This document shows, in pieces, positions 27,471 through 37,205 of a stretch of 64,000 bases of DNA. This stretch comes from Alkalimarinus coralli (GTDB lineage Bacteria > Pseudomonadota > Gammaproteobacteria > Pseudomonadales > Oleiphilaceae). The notes below the pieces were generated by a model. The model worked only from the letters and a program-made list of their open reading frames with translations, was not told where the DNA came from and did no database searches. Both the position numbers and the translations under genes were made by a program. Within the stretch, counting starts at the first letter, position 1; each line of letters begins with the position of its first letter. The stretch lies in the NCBI RefSeq assembly GCF_023650515.1, contig NZ_CP096016.1, positions 1,822,001 through 1,886,000 of the forward strand, read 5' to 3'.

Positions 27471-28373
27471 GTGGATATTTCGTTTGAACAATTAAAAAGC
27501 ATGGTGGTATTTGCCCAAGTTGTAGAACAAGGAAGCCTATCTGCAGCGGCCAAACACATTGGACTATCAAGGGCCGTTGTCAGCTATCATATAAAGAAGC
27601 TCGAAACGCAGCTGGGGGTAACACTCCTCAATCGGTCAACCCGAAGTATCAAACTCACCGAACCTGGGCATGATTACTATAAACGATGCAGGGTTATCGC
27701 AAGCGAAGCCGAAGCTGCCAACCAGCAAATAGAAAACCTTAAACGTGAGCCTCAAGGCACATTAAAAGTCACCTGTCCTGTCAATATTGGCTTGCAAACC
27801 ATCGTACCCGCGCTTAACGAGTTCAAGACACGCTTTCCAAAAATAGAATTAGACCTGATCTTGACAGATGAAGTCGTCAACATCATTCAGGAAGGCATTG
27901 ACCTGGCAATACGAGGCGCCCCTCTACCCGACTCAGGGTTGCAGGCCAGCAAACTGTCTACACTTAAAACCTGTTTATGTGGTGCCCCTTCCTATTTAAA
28001 AAAACATGGAAGGCCCAAAACGCCATCAGACCTTGATAGGCACACCTGGGTAATATACAAATTGACTTCCGGCACGTTAAAGATGAGTAAAGGTTCTCGA
28101 AGCTACGATGTGAAAATCCAAGGCTCAATTAGTACCAACAATGCCGCGGCCAGAACTGCATTTGTCGAAGGTGGTCACGGCCTGGGCCGAATCCCGGTGT
28201 ACGATGCCTTGCCCAAAATCTCAAATGGAACGCTTGAAACCATTTTGGATGATTACGATTTACCCAATATTGAGATATATGGCGTATTTCCTCCCGGCGC
28301 ATCCAGTTCCAAAAAGCTACGTTTGCTAATAGATCACTTTAAAGACTTTTTTCGAAAAGCGTCGCTTGCATGA
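27471..28373 (+). CDS. LysR-family transcriptional regulator
   Basis: A 300-residue LysR protein. The N-terminal helix-turn-helix is FEQLKSMVVFAQVVEQGSLSAAAKHIGLSRAVVSYHIKKLE, followed by LLNRSTRSIKLTEPG and the substrate-binding domain with LKVTCPVNIGLQTIVPALNEF and DLAIRGAPLPDSGL. The start is GTG at 27471 with GAGGAG at 27458-27463; the longer frame from 27393 would run through the 35-bp dyad and is rejected. It is divergent from the DJ-1 and YqhD-like genes and is their likely regulator. The inducer may be an electrophile or a related metabolite; unknown. Confidence 0.9.
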   Translation: MDISFEQLKSMVVFAQVVEQGSLSAAAKHIGLSRAVVSYHIKKLETQLGVTLLNRSTRSIKLTEPGHDYYKRCRVIASEAEAANQQIENLKREPQGTLKVTCPVNIGLQTIVPALNEFKTRFPKIELDLILTDEVVNIIQEGIDLAIRGAPLPDSGLQASKLSTLKTCLCGAPSYLKKHGRPKTPSDLDRHTWVIYKLTSGTLKMSKGSRSYDVKIQGSISTNNAAARTAFVEGGHGLGRIPVYDALPKISNGTLETILDDYDLPNIEIYGVFPPGASSSKKLRLLIDHFKDFFRKASLA

Positions 28374-28517
28374 CTTACTGCAATATTAAGTGAGTAAAAT
28401 GGCTTTTATAATCGAAGATATATTTATTATGCTATATGCTTATAACCTGTTTTAAAGTGCGCTAACCACTGTTCAACCGTAACGATAAATGGATTTTGCT
28501 GCTAGCAACTCATAAAA

Positions 28518-29909
28518 ATGACCTTACGCCTACTAGACCCGGCTAAAACAAAAACGCCTGTTGATTGTTTGTTTGACAGATCAATTGATAGGCTTTGTTT
28601 GCAGCTAAAACGCTCCTTTATTGAGCCCGGCATTCTTACGCGTATTGAATGTGAGATTCCTGAGATATCATTGCTGTCATGGCTTGAACAAAATGAAGGT
28701 TTAGTTAAGAACTACTGGTCAAACCGGGCCAACAGTCTCTCATTGGCCGCTATTGGGTCGTCATTAACCCTTAGCGCAAACAGTCGCACTGAGCTATCAC
28801 CCTTGTTTAAGCGGATTAACCAGCTTACAAAGGGCAGCCGTGCAGTATTTCTAGGCGGAATAGCGTTTAATAACCAGAGCCTGACTAAGAATTGGCAAGA
28901 GTACCCTTTTGCCGAGTTTATACTCCCTCGCATTGAGGTTTCATGCAGAAGAGGTCGATACTGGTTAGCGGTCAATATTGTGCCTGACAACACTGAGTCT
29001 ATCCGCTTTATTCGCGCGCAATTGATAGCAGACTTAAAAGCCCTCAAGTTTCTCTCACTCTCAAACGATGCCGCTCAGACGTCATTGCATGTTCGCTCCA
29101 TTCATCACACCCCGAATAAAGTTCAATGGGACATTACCGTATCTAATGCACTAGAGCAGATAGATGCAGCAAACGTTGAAAAAGTGGTATTAAGTAGAGA
29201 GACAAAGATAACGCTCTCTTCCCCTGTTTCTGGCCCTGCTTTACTTAGCAAGTGGCAACACGCAAGCGGCCAAGGATATCAGTTCAGCTTACAATCTGAA
29301 CGGGGCACATTTGTCGGAAACTCTCCCGAACGCCTGTTTATCAGGGAGCACGACCATATATGGACTGAGGCAATAGCAGGAACAGTTAACAGAGGCGAAT
29401 CCCTTGAGGAAGAACAGGCGTACGAAAGAGAACTACTGTCTGACCCCAAAATACAGAACGAACATCGTTTAGTCGTCGACTATATCCAAAGTGTATTAAG
29501 CGGCTTTTCAAATCAATCTATACCGCAGACCAGTTCATCGGTGCTTAAACTGAGTAATATTCAACATCTAAGCCGCTCGTTTGAAGCGGACCTAAAACAC
29601 GGCATAGACGACCCTGAGATTGTTAACACCCTTCACCCAACACCCGCAGTCTGCGGTGTTCCCCTTAGTAACGCAATGGCATTAATCAACAGCCAATCAG
29701 ACCATGCTCGCGGTTGGTATGCGGGCGCAGTCGGAACGGTGTCGGAACAACGCACCGAACTTTGTGTATCCATTCGTTCACTGATGATTAGTCAAAAGAC
29801 TCTATACTGCTACTCCGGTGTGGGCATTGTTGCCGGGTCTGAGCCACAAAGCGAGTGGGATGAACTAGACGCCAAGATTCGCACAGTACTGGGCCTGCTA
29901 AATATATGA
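28518..29909 (+). CDS. menF: isochorismate synthase
   Basis: Converts chorismate to isochorismate, the committed step to menaquinone. 463 residues of the chorismate-binding family. Marks: VEKVVLSRETKITL, YQFSLQSERGTFVGNSPERLF, TEAIAGTVNRGES, LSDPKIQNEHRLVVDYI, SNIQHLSRSFEADL, LHPTPAVCGVP and GWYAGAVGTVS with GVGIVAGSEPQSEWDELDAKI at the end. A menaquinone rather than siderophore role follows from the operon: no entB or entE homologue is present and menD starts inside its stop codon (ATGA). First gene of the six-gene unit. Confidence 0.95.
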   Translation: MTLRLLDPAKTKTPVDCLFDRSIDRLCLQLKRSFIEPGILTRIECEIPEISLLSWLEQNEGLVKNYWSNRANSLSLAAIGSSLTLSANSRTELSPLFKRINQLTKGSRAVFLGGIAFNNQSLTKNWQEYPFAEFILPRIEVSCRRGRYWLAVNIVPDNTESIRFIRAQLIADLKALKFLSLSNDAAQTSLHVRSIHHTPNKVQWDITVSNALEQIDAANVEKVVLSRETKITLSSPVSGPALLSKWQHASGQGYQFSLQSERGTFVGNSPERLFIREHDHIWTEAIAGTVNRGESLEEEQAYERELLSDPKIQNEHRLVVDYIQSVLSGFSNQSIPQTSSSVLKLSNIQHLSRSFEADLKHGIDDPEIVNTLHPTPAVCGVPLSNAMALINSQSDHARGWYAGAVGTVSEQRTELCVSIRSLMISQKTLYCYSGVGIVAGSEPQSEWDELDAKIRTVLGLLNI

Positions 29910-31660
29910 TTCAACAGATCACGCACATCACCAATTTATGGGCACATTTTATAGTTAACACGTTGATAACCCGTGGGGTTTATCACTTCTGTATTGCGCC
30001 AGGCTCCAGAAGCGCCCCCCTAACATTGGCATTAACCGCACTGAAATCGCAATACCTGGAAAGCGATCAAAAAAATATTGAGTTGCATACTCATTTTGAT
30101 GAACGTGGGTTAGGGTTTTATGCGCTAGGCATTAGCAAAAGTACACAGACACCGGTCGCGATAATTACCACCTCAGGCACCGCAGTCGCAAACTTGCACC
30201 CGGCGGTTATAGAGAGCTATCAAACACAAACACCACTGATCATTTTATCTGCCGACAGACCACCAGAGTTATTAGGCTGTGGTGCAAATCAGGCAATTAA
30301 CCAGCAACAACTATTTTCTGGCAACGTTGCCCACTTTCAACAGCTTGATCTGCCCGCTAGAGACCTTCCACTCTATCAACTCGTCAAAAGCATAAACCAG
30401 TGTATGGAGTATGCAGTCGGTGCAGTCAGCGGTATCGACCCAGGCCCGGTGCACATTAACTGCCCTTTTCGCGAGCCACTGTATGGTGACAGCGATTTGC
30501 AGGACTACTCAGACTATATCGCCACGTATGATGAGATGGCGAGAAAACAGGCAGCAGAGCAGTTATCTAGCGCAACCTGGTCAGTCGATTATGATATCGC
30601 TAAATTCCCTAAACATAGTAGCAACACATTGATTATCGCAGGCGCAATATCTAAAGCTGAAAGCGATGAAGTACTGGCTCTGTCTCGCTCAACAGGATGG
30701 CCTATTGTTGCGGATATCAGCAGCCAGTTAAGGCTTAACGGTGACACACATATTTTCCATTACGCAGACCTCATCATGGCCTCGAAAGCGTCATTTGAGC
30801 CTCTCAATGCAATCGAGCAGGTTATTCAGTTTGGCGGACGAATTACCAGTAAACGTATTAACCAGTGGGTCGGCCGTTTCAAAGGCGAGTATAAAATTGT
30901 GAGTCGCTTCCACGAGAAACTTGACCCGCACCATAAGGCATTGCAAGTTAAGGTGCCAATTGAGCAATACTGTAATCAAGTGACCTACAAAGGCCGCTCC
31001 AGCTCCACTTCAAATATATTAACGAGGCTCAATAAAAAGCTGGACTGTTGGATAGACCGAGAACTGGCAGACGGCTTTAGTGAGCTATCAGTAGTACGCA
31101 CACTCTCCTGTATCCTGCCTGCTGGAACGGCCCTATTCGTCGGCAATAGCCTCTCTATAAGGCTGATGGATATGTTTGCCGCGCCAGCAAACCGTAACCC
31201 GGTATATAGTAATCGAGGCGCAAGCGGGATCGATGGCGTCTTGGCCACGGCTATTGGAAGCGCACTTAATCACCCTCGCGGGCTAACACTGCTAATAGGT
31301 GATACCTCGCTATTGCATGATTTGAACTCCCTCTCGCTGGCTCGCAACATAGCAACGCCCTTGGTCATCATCGTACTCAACAACGATGGCGGATCTATTT
31401 TTAACCTGTTACCAATAGACAATCAACAAGACCTCAAAGAGGCTTTTTTTCGCTGTCCTCACGGGCTCAGCTTTGAAGCAGCCTGCCAGATGTTTTCCAT
31501 CAACTACGTCAAACCCAACTCATTGGAGTCATTCAAGCTCGGCTATCTAGAGGCGATAGATAACAACCACTGCACTCTCATTGAGATAGCGGTTCCGAGT
31601 GATCAAGCAACATCAAAGATCAAACAGATTATTCAGCAGGTTGAGAATCTCCCATGCTAA
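29906..31660 (+). CDS. menD: SEPHCHC synthase MenD
   Basis: Thiamine-diphosphate enzyme joining 2-oxoglutarate-derived succinyl semialdehyde to isochorismate. 584 residues. Marks: HFCIAPGSRSAPLTLAL and HFDERGLGFYALGISK with the cofactor glutamate region, IITTSGTAVANLHPAVIES, LSADRPPELLGCGANQAINQ, GNSLSIRLMDMFA, NRGASGIDG, and GDTSLLHDLNSL...NNDGGSIFNLLP, the ThDP/Mg site. It overlaps menF by 4 bp and menH by 7 bp, so the proteins are probably made in step. Confidence 0.97.
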   Translation: MIQQITHITNLWAHFIVNTLITRGVYHFCIAPGSRSAPLTLALTALKSQYLESDQKNIELHTHFDERGLGFYALGISKSTQTPVAIITTSGTAVANLHPAVIESYQTQTPLIILSADRPPELLGCGANQAINQQQLFSGNVAHFQQLDLPARDLPLYQLVKSINQCMEYAVGAVSGIDPGPVHINCPFREPLYGDSDLQDYSDYIATYDEMARKQAAEQLSSATWSVDYDIAKFPKHSSNTLIIAGAISKAESDEVLALSRSTGWPIVADISSQLRLNGDTHIFHYADLIMASKASFEPLNAIEQVIQFGGRITSKRINQWVGRFKGEYKIVSRFHEKLDPHHKALQVKVPIEQYCNQVTYKGRSSSTSNILTRLNKKLDCWIDRELADGFSELSVVRTLSCILPAGTALFVGNSLSIRLMDMFAAPANRNPVYSNRGASGIDGVLATAIGSALNHPRGLTLLIGDTSLLHDLNSLSLARNIATPLVIIVLNNDGGSIFNLLPIDNQQDLKEAFFRCPHGLSFEAACQMFSINYVKPNSLESFKLGYLEAIDNNHCTLIEIAVPSDQATSKIKQIIQQVENLPC

Positions 31661-32496
31661 CTACTGATAGTGCGGCCTGCGACAACTTAAAAGACATAGT
31701 CAGCAATGGCATTACATGCCGTGGAGATCGCAACAACCCCGCAGTTGTTTTTATCCACGGTTTTTTGGGGAACCGTGAAGAGTGGCAGCAGGTTGTGGAG
31801 ACGCTAAGAGAAACCTTCTATTGTATTACTGTTGACTTGCCAGGCCATGGAGACCAGCAAGAACAGCATAACGACTGGCCATCCGAAGATAGTTTGGAGC
31901 GAATGTACACAAGAATAATACAAGCAAGCAGTAAACCCTTTCATTTAGTGGGTTACTCTTTAGGCGGCCGACTAGCCATGAGGCTGGCGTATGAGAAACC
32001 AAACCAGGTGATAAGCTTGTGCCTTGAGTCTGCAAACCCTGGCTTAGAATCTGTTGAGAGCCGAAAAGAAAGGGGCCTTTCGGATCACGCCTGGGCGAAG
32101 CGCTTTGCATACGAACCTCTGGAAACCGTTTTGACTGACTGGTACCAGCAGCCCATATTTGGCACCAAGGGCACCGACCAACAGAGATCACTGGTAAAAG
32201 CACATCTGAATCAGTCAGCCATACCGTTAGCCAAAGCGCTCACCGAATTTGGGCTGGGGTTGCAACCTCCCTATTGGCGCTTTCTTTCTCAATGGCGCAA
32301 ACCACTATGCTATATAAGCGGAGAATACGATGCCAAGTTCACAGAAATTGGTCGTCAGTTAAACAATATCAACCCTAGCTTGCGACACGCAATTATTAGC
32401 AATGCTGCTCATAACTGTCACATTGACCAACCACAACATTTCATAGATGTAATCAGCGACCACCTAACAACGAACGGTTTAAGAAGGTATTCATGA
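31654..32496 (+). CDS. menH: SHCHC synthase MenH
   Basis: Alpha/beta-hydrolase-fold lyase that removes pyruvate from SEPHCHC to give SHCHC. 280 residues, slightly longer than E. coli MenH because of about 20 extra N-terminal residues. The core [29 protein letters not shown], the nucleophile elbow [16 protein letters not shown] and the late [16 protein letters not shown] with the catalytic histidine are intact. It sits between menD and menB with overlapping ends on both sides. Confidence 0.94.
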   Translation: MLTTDSAACDNLKDIVSNGITCRGDRNNPAVVFIHGFLGNREEWQQVVETLRETFYCITVDLPGHGDQQEQHNDWPSEDSLERMYTRIIQASSKPFHLVGYSLGGRLAMRLAYEKPNQVISLCLESANPGLESVESRKERGLSDHAWAKRFAYEPLETVLTDWYQQPIFGTKGTDQQRSLVKAHLNQSAIPLAKALTEFGLGLQPPYWRFLSQWRKPLCYISGEYDAKFTEIGRQLNNINPSLRHAIISNAAHNCHIDQPQHFIDVISDHLTTNGLRRYS

Positions 32497-33344
32497 ACAA
32501 CCCAGCATACTCAAGCGTTATTCCAGCTCTCGACTGGCTTGACCATTCCGGCTCATACGAAGACATTTACTATCATAAGGCGCAGGGCATTGCCAAAATA
32601 ACCATCAATCGGCCCGAAGTGCGCAACGCATTTCGCCCTCAAACCGTGATGGAAATTCAACACGCTTTAGCTGACGCCAAGTTCGATGAAACGATAGGCG
32701 TTATTATCTTTACCGGTGAGGGTGATCTCGCCTTTTGCTCAGGTGGCGATCAAAGGGTTCGTGGAGATGCAGGCTATAAAGACAGCAACGGCACCCATCA
32801 CCTCAACGTGCTGGATCTTCAAAAAGCGATTCGATCATGCCCTAAACCCGTCGTAGCAATGGTGGCGGGATATGCAATTGGAGGAGGACACGTACTTCAC
32901 TTGGTTTGTGACCTAACGATCGCAGCTGACAATGCTATTTTTGGGCAAACAGGCCCGAAGGTGGGCTCCTTTGACGGCGGGTTTGGAGCGAGCTATCTCG
33001 CCCGAGTGGTAGGCCAGAAAAAAGCCAGAGAAATATGGTTTTTATGCCGTCAATATAGTGCCGATAAAGCACTCGATATGGGGTTGGTTAATCACGTGGT
33101 GCCTTTACCGGAACTGGAAAAAGAGACTGTAGACTGGTGCTTGCAAATACTCCAGCACTCGCCTCTTGCATTACGTTGTCTGAAATCCGCTTTTAACGCG
33201 GATACTGATGGGCAGGCCGGGCTTCAGGAGCTTGCCGGAAACGCGACCATGATGTTTTATATGACGGAAGAAGGACAAGAAGGCCGCGATGCCTATCTTG
33301 AGAAAAGGCCGCCTGATTTTGGTAAGTTTAAACGCCAGCCATGA
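32493..33344 (+). CDS. menB: 1,4-dihydroxy-2-naphthoyl-CoA synthase
   Basis: Crotonase-fold enzyme that closes the naphthoquinone ring of OSB-CoA. 283 residues. [33 protein letters not shown], the oxyanion region [43 protein letters not shown] and the C-terminal [18 protein letters not shown] are close to the family standard; the GGGH stretch is characteristic. Overlaps menH and menC by 4 bp each. Confidence 0.97.
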   Translation: MNNPAYSSVIPALDWLDHSGSYEDIYYHKAQGIAKITINRPEVRNAFRPQTVMEIQHALADAKFDETIGVIIFTGEGDLAFCSGGDQRVRGDAGYKDSNGTHHLNVLDLQKAIRSCPKPVVAMVAGYAIGGGHVLHLVCDLTIAADNAIFGQTGPKVGSFDGGFGASYLARVVGQKKAREIWFLCRQYSADKALDMGLVNHVVPLPELEKETVDWCLQILQHSPLALRCLKSAFNADTDGQAGLQELAGNATMMFYMTEEGQEGRDAYLEKRPPDFGKFKRQP

Positions 33345-34348
33345 TTCAACGCATCAGTGTCTGGCGCTATCTTCTGCCGTTAAACAAACCCATTATCACC
33401 ATTCATGGGCAACAATCTGAGCGTTCAGGGCTCATCCTCCAGTGGCACCATGACGGTGGTAGTGCATGGAGCGAAGTGAGCCCTCTTCCCGGCTTTAGTC
33501 ACGAATCACTAATGGGAGCACAGGCGCAACTTCTGGGTCTGCTTGCGGAAGGTTTTATTGGTCTTGCGAATAACGCGCGACAGTCGCACTTAACAGATCG
33601 ATTAAGCAACCGATTATACCCCTCTGTTAAGTTTGGTTTAGAAATGGGGCTGACAAAGCTATTCAGTCCGCTTCCGCAACAACCAGGTACGCTATCAATA
33701 GTGGGGCTGATTGATGAAGCGCCCTATGACGCCAAGCGCTATGAGTTGAACCCTATCGTCAAAATTAAAGTCGGTAGACATAGCCTCGAACAAGATATCG
33801 TAAGCGTCAACCAAATTATAAAAGAGCTCAACGGCACCAAAGATATTCGCTTAGATGCCAACCAGTCCTGGTCGCTCGATCAAGCCGAGTACTTTCTCTC
33901 GAAAATCCCCTTAAAACAGATATCCTTTATTGAAGAGCCGCTGGCAAATAGCAACGACTACAGCGATTGGCATAAAAAAATCAGCGTACCTTTTGCATTT
34001 GATGAACAACTACAACAGTCGACATTCCCGGTTAAGCGTATTCGGGGGTTAGGCGCGCTGGTGATAAAACCAACACTAATTGGGCTACAGAGGTCTATCA
34101 ATTTGATTAATGATGCAGACCGCCTTGGCATCCAGTCTGTTATTAGCGCATCCTACGAGAGCAGTCTCACACTGAACTTTCTGTACGCTCTCGCGCTGCG
34201 CTACACACCTCAATCACCACCGGGTTTGGACACCTATCGCAACTATCAGTATGATCTTATCGAGCCCTTATCCCTCCCTACCACGTTAATTAACCTGCCA
34301 CTCGCACCTGAGTCCGCAATGGTTAAGGTAGCTGACTATGAATACTAA
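33341..34348 (+). CDS. menC: o-succinylbenzoate synthase
   Basis: Enolase-superfamily dehydratase that makes OSB from SHCHC. 335 residues. Visible elements: [13 protein letters not shown] in the capping domain, VKIKVGR with the catalytic lysine, [14 protein letters not shown] (metal aspartate), FIEEPL (metal glutamate), [15 protein letters not shown] with the second lysine and ISASYESSL near the end. Encoded before menB in pathway order but after it on the DNA, which is common. Overlaps menB by 4 bp and menE by 11 bp. Confidence 0.95.
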   Translation: MIQRISVWRYLLPLNKPIITIHGQQSERSGLILQWHHDGGSAWSEVSPLPGFSHESLMGAQAQLLGLLAEGFIGLANNARQSHLTDRLSNRLYPSVKFGLEMGLTKLFSPLPQQPGTLSIVGLIDEAPYDAKRYELNPIVKIKVGRHSLEQDIVSVNQIIKELNGTKDIRLDANQSWSLDQAEYFLSKIPLKQISFIEEPLANSNDYSDWHKKISVPFAFDEQLQQSTFPVKRIRGLGALVIKPTLIGLQRSINLINDADRLGIQSVISASYESSLTLNFLYALALRYTPQSPPGLDTYRNYQYDLIEPLSLPTTLINLPLAPESAMVKVADYEY

Positions 34349-35780
34349 GCCTGTGACAGCAAAACAAAAGCGAGCTACGGAGAACCGGGAGCCCTTACTG
34401 ATGCTTCCCTGCCTGCTTGATCAGGCATCGATTCGATATAAAAATAAAGTAGCGATTATCACACAGGATCAGCAGCTTACATATTGTGAGCTTGAAGCTC
34501 GAGTACAGAGGCTATCAGCGTTTTTTATCCAGAAAGGTATTCGCAAAAGCTGTCGAGTTATCATTGCAATTCCCTCAAGCATTGAATTAGTTATATCTAT
34601 ACTATCCCTTATACGTATTGGTGCTGTCGCCTGCCCTGTCAATTATAAGTTTCCTCAGGCTCTAAAACGCAGGGTTAGAACTCAGTTAGATTCAGAGTGG
34701 TTAATCTGTCTTGATAGCGAACATTGTGATCAGGGCAACCATATCACGCAGTCATCAATTAAGTGCCATTTGGAGTTTAGGTCATCGGCACAAGATGGCA
34801 ACAGGATATACTATTCGTCAGACGCTCCCTGCAACATCATACTGACGTCAGGGTCAAGTGGCACACCTAGATCCGCCGTATTTGGCTACCAACAGCATTA
34901 TTTTAGTGCCCTGGGTGCCAATACATTGGTTCCGCTCAAGCCCGGTGACCGCAATTTGATATCGCTGCCCATATTCCATATCAGTGGTATAGCGATTATT
35001 TTCCGCTGTTTAATGGCTGGTGCTACCATGGTTCTACCTGATGGCAACGATCTACCAAGCAATATCGCAAGATTCCGCATCACACATGCATCAATGGTCA
35101 ATACTCAGCTAAAACGCTTTCTCAACCAAAATTCAGGGGCATCCACGCTTAAACATGTGTTGGTAGGTGGTGGCCCCGTTGATCATACGCTGTTAGATCA
35201 AGCCAAAAGAGTGCACATTAATTGCTGGCATACCTATGGCCTAACCGAAATGGCCTCTCAGGTGTTTACCCACGATCCAAATGGATTTGGCACGACTCTT
35301 CCGTACCGCGAACTATCGTTAAGTAACCATGGTGAAATACTTGTTCGGGGTCCTACGCTATTTCAAGGATATTATGACAAAGGAATGCTGAGACTGCCGT
35401 TGAATGATCAAGGGTGGTTTTCAACAAAGGACATAGCAGAACTTAGCGATAGCAGGCTCAAGATAGTGGGGCGAAAAGACTGTCAGTTTATCAGCGGTGG
35501 TGAAAATATTCAGCCCGAAGAAATTGAATGTTTTATCAACCAACTGGAGGGTATCAACCAGTGTATTGTTGTGGCCAAAAAAGACCCAGAGTTTGGGTTC
35601 GTTCCCGTTGCGTTTATTGACAGCGACCGTCAACTCAATACGGGACGGCTTCAAGGGTTGCTGAGACAGCAGCTGCCAAACTTTATGATACCAAAAGAAG
35701 TTTACGCATGGAGGTTTAATCAAGGCATAAAGCCAAATCGTGCTGAACTTAAAGAGGTTGCAGCCAGCACAGAATTTTGA
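34338..35780 (+). CDS. menE: o-succinylbenzoate--CoA ligase
   Basis: ANL-family ligase activating OSB with ATP and CoA. 480 residues. The P-loop is IILTSGSSGTPRSAVFG, followed by LISLPIFHISGIAI, VLVGGGPVDHTLLDQA, HTYGLTEMASQV, LVRGPTLFQGYY and the hinge/lysine motif GWFSTKDIAELSDSRLKIVGRKDCQFISGGENIQPEEIE. The C-terminal catalytic lysine region is QGIKPNRAELKE, where the usual G-K-x-x-R pattern reads G-I-K-P-N-R. Last gene of the unit; menA and menG/ubiE are not in this window. Confidence 0.94.
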   Translation: MNTKPVTAKQKRATENREPLLMLPCLLDQASIRYKNKVAIITQDQQLTYCELEARVQRLSAFFIQKGIRKSCRVIIAIPSSIELVISILSLIRIGAVACPVNYKFPQALKRRVRTQLDSEWLICLDSEHCDQGNHITQSSIKCHLEFRSSAQDGNRIYYSSDAPCNIILTSGSSGTPRSAVFGYQQHYFSALGANTLVPLKPGDRNLISLPIFHISGIAIIFRCLMAGATMVLPDGNDLPSNIARFRITHASMVNTQLKRFLNQNSGASTLKHVLVGGGPVDHTLLDQAKRVHINCWHTYGLTEMASQVFTHDPNGFGTTLPYRELSLSNHGEILVRGPTLFQGYYDKGMLRLPLNDQGWFSTKDIAELSDSRLKIVGRKDCQFISGGENIQPEEIECFINQLEGINQCIVVAKKDPEFGFVPVAFIDSDRQLNTGRLQGLLRQQLPNFMIPKEVYAWRFNQGIKPNRAELKEVAASTEF

Positions 35781-36155
35781 ACGCCCTCAACACAAGGCCA
35801 CGAGAATAAAACACACTCAAGTCAGGTTACTCGCTGAGATAAGTTCTATGCTGTTATCCGTTTCAAGCCTATTGCTTTAAGCGTTAGCAATTCCTTCTAT
35901 AGATCGTTCAGTGTGCGCCCTCCACTATCACAGCGCAGGCTTTGTTTACTTAGGAGATGTAAACTAATAGAGGCGTGGAGAGCCCCTATCAATAATTTAC
36001 TTGCTGGTACTGGTGCGCGTGGCGCACCGGTAGCGAGTGAAGATTAGTGAAAAGGTCTCTTCACAAATATCTAATGTTGGGTTGGCTTTTTCATATTGCT
36101 GTCTTTATTATCAACTTAAGTACAACACATTCTTAACCTGCCAATAGGTAATTTC
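35781..36155. ncRNA. intergenic region with four successive hairpins (candidate structured RNA)
   Basis: 375 bp without a gene between menE and the outer-membrane protein gene. Four inverted repeats follow one another on the plus strand: GTTTAC/GTAAAC (35944-35964), ATAGAGGC/GCCCCTAT with one mismatch (35967-35989), TACTGGTGCGC/GCGCACCGGTA with one G-T pair and a 3-base loop (36008-36032), and GTGAA/TTCAC (36047-36064). None has a T-run, so they are not simple terminators. A leader or a small RNA is possible. The hairpins are seen directly; the function is inferred. Confidence 0.4.
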
Positions 36156-37193
36156 ATGCAGCTTTCTCAATCGACAAGGCCGACCCGCCATTTACGTCTA
36201 TTTTGTGGTTTAGTCACGACAGGATTACTGTTAACTCACAACACACTATCAGCTCGTCCATTAGCAACACAACCGGGCTGGGGAGCTGACATTGCCATCG
36301 CAGCGGGCTACTCAAAATCGCAGTCCCAATTTAACGTTGATAGTGAAAATAGAGTAACCGATGACTTAAACAACTCCGGTCAAGAAATAGAGCAGGCAAC
36401 CGTTATCCCTCTTGCTCGACTGGACTATACGCTGGACAGCCTGAAAACGCAGTTTTTCCTGGGTAATAGCAGAGAAAATGTTGCTAAAGGTGAAGTACAA
36501 ATTGAGTTAGGTGTAACACATCAGTTCGAAGACCACTCACAACTTACCGTTGCCTATTTCCCCGAACTTCCCATTATTGGTGATACGTGGAAAGATCCTT
36601 ACGTAACCGGGCAGCAACGAGAAGAGACAGAAGAAGTTGCACAAGGCGGCCGCATAGAGCTGAGCAACATTGCTGGAAGCCTGTTTGATGTGCAATACGC
36701 ATTCGCCGATAGCGACATTGAGGATGAATTAAGCGGCAATAGCCTGAGTTTCCTTACTGATGCTGATCGTCAACTATTGCATAGAGACGTTTTCTTTCAG
36801 CGTCTGAGTGTAGATCGTCTAGTGCCAATAACCTCAAACCTAATGCTAAAGCCAGGCCTGCTATATACCCGCGCCGAAGCGAAGGGTGACGCCAATAGTT
36901 CAGATGAGTACGCTGTTAGGCTTCAAGTCGTATATCAGCAAGCTCGCCACCTCTTAACAGGGACGGCCCTGTACGGTCGACTAGAGGCAGACGTAGACAA
37001 CCCCATATTCGATAAGCGCGAAAAGAACAACCGACACTCACTCTTTGCTTTATACAAATACCAAAAACCCTTTAATTGGGAAAACTGGAGCTTATTAGCC
37101 ATTGGCTTTTGGGGAGAGACAGACTCTAATATCTCTTTTTACAACAGCAGCGGTCTCGGGATAGGGATTGGTGCCGCTTATCAGTGGCGCTAA
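36156..37193 (+). CDS. putative outer-membrane beta-barrel protein (DUF2860-like)
   Basis: 345 residues with a signal peptide (basic start RPTRHLRL, hydrophobic 15-28, likely cut after LSA at 34). The mature protein alternates polar and aromatic residues in short strands and ends in YQWR, close to the aromatic-terminated last strand of outer-membrane barrels. The start ARPLATQPGWGADIAIAAGYSKSQSQFNVD recalls DUF2860 proteins of Vibrio, from memory and not searched. Function unknown; a porin-like role is only a guess. It is preceded by a long hairpin-rich leader region and converges with the minus-strand cluster that follows. Confidence 0.65.
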   Translation: MQLSQSTRPTRHLRLFCGLVTTGLLLTHNTLSARPLATQPGWGADIAIAAGYSKSQSQFNVDSENRVTDDLNNSGQEIEQATVIPLARLDYTLDSLKTQFFLGNSRENVAKGEVQIELGVTHQFEDHSQLTVAYFPELPIIGDTWKDPYVTGQQREETEEVAQGGRIELSNIAGSLFDVQYAFADSDIEDELSGNSLSFLTDADRQLLHRDVFFQRLSVDRLVPITSNLMLKPGLLYTRAEAKGDANSSDEYAVRLQVVYQQARHLLTGTALYGRLEADVDNPIFDKREKNNRHSLFALYKYQKPFNWENWSLLAIGFWGETDSNISFYNSSGLGIGIGAAYQWR

Positions 37194-37205
37194 AAAAATC
37201 ACCCA

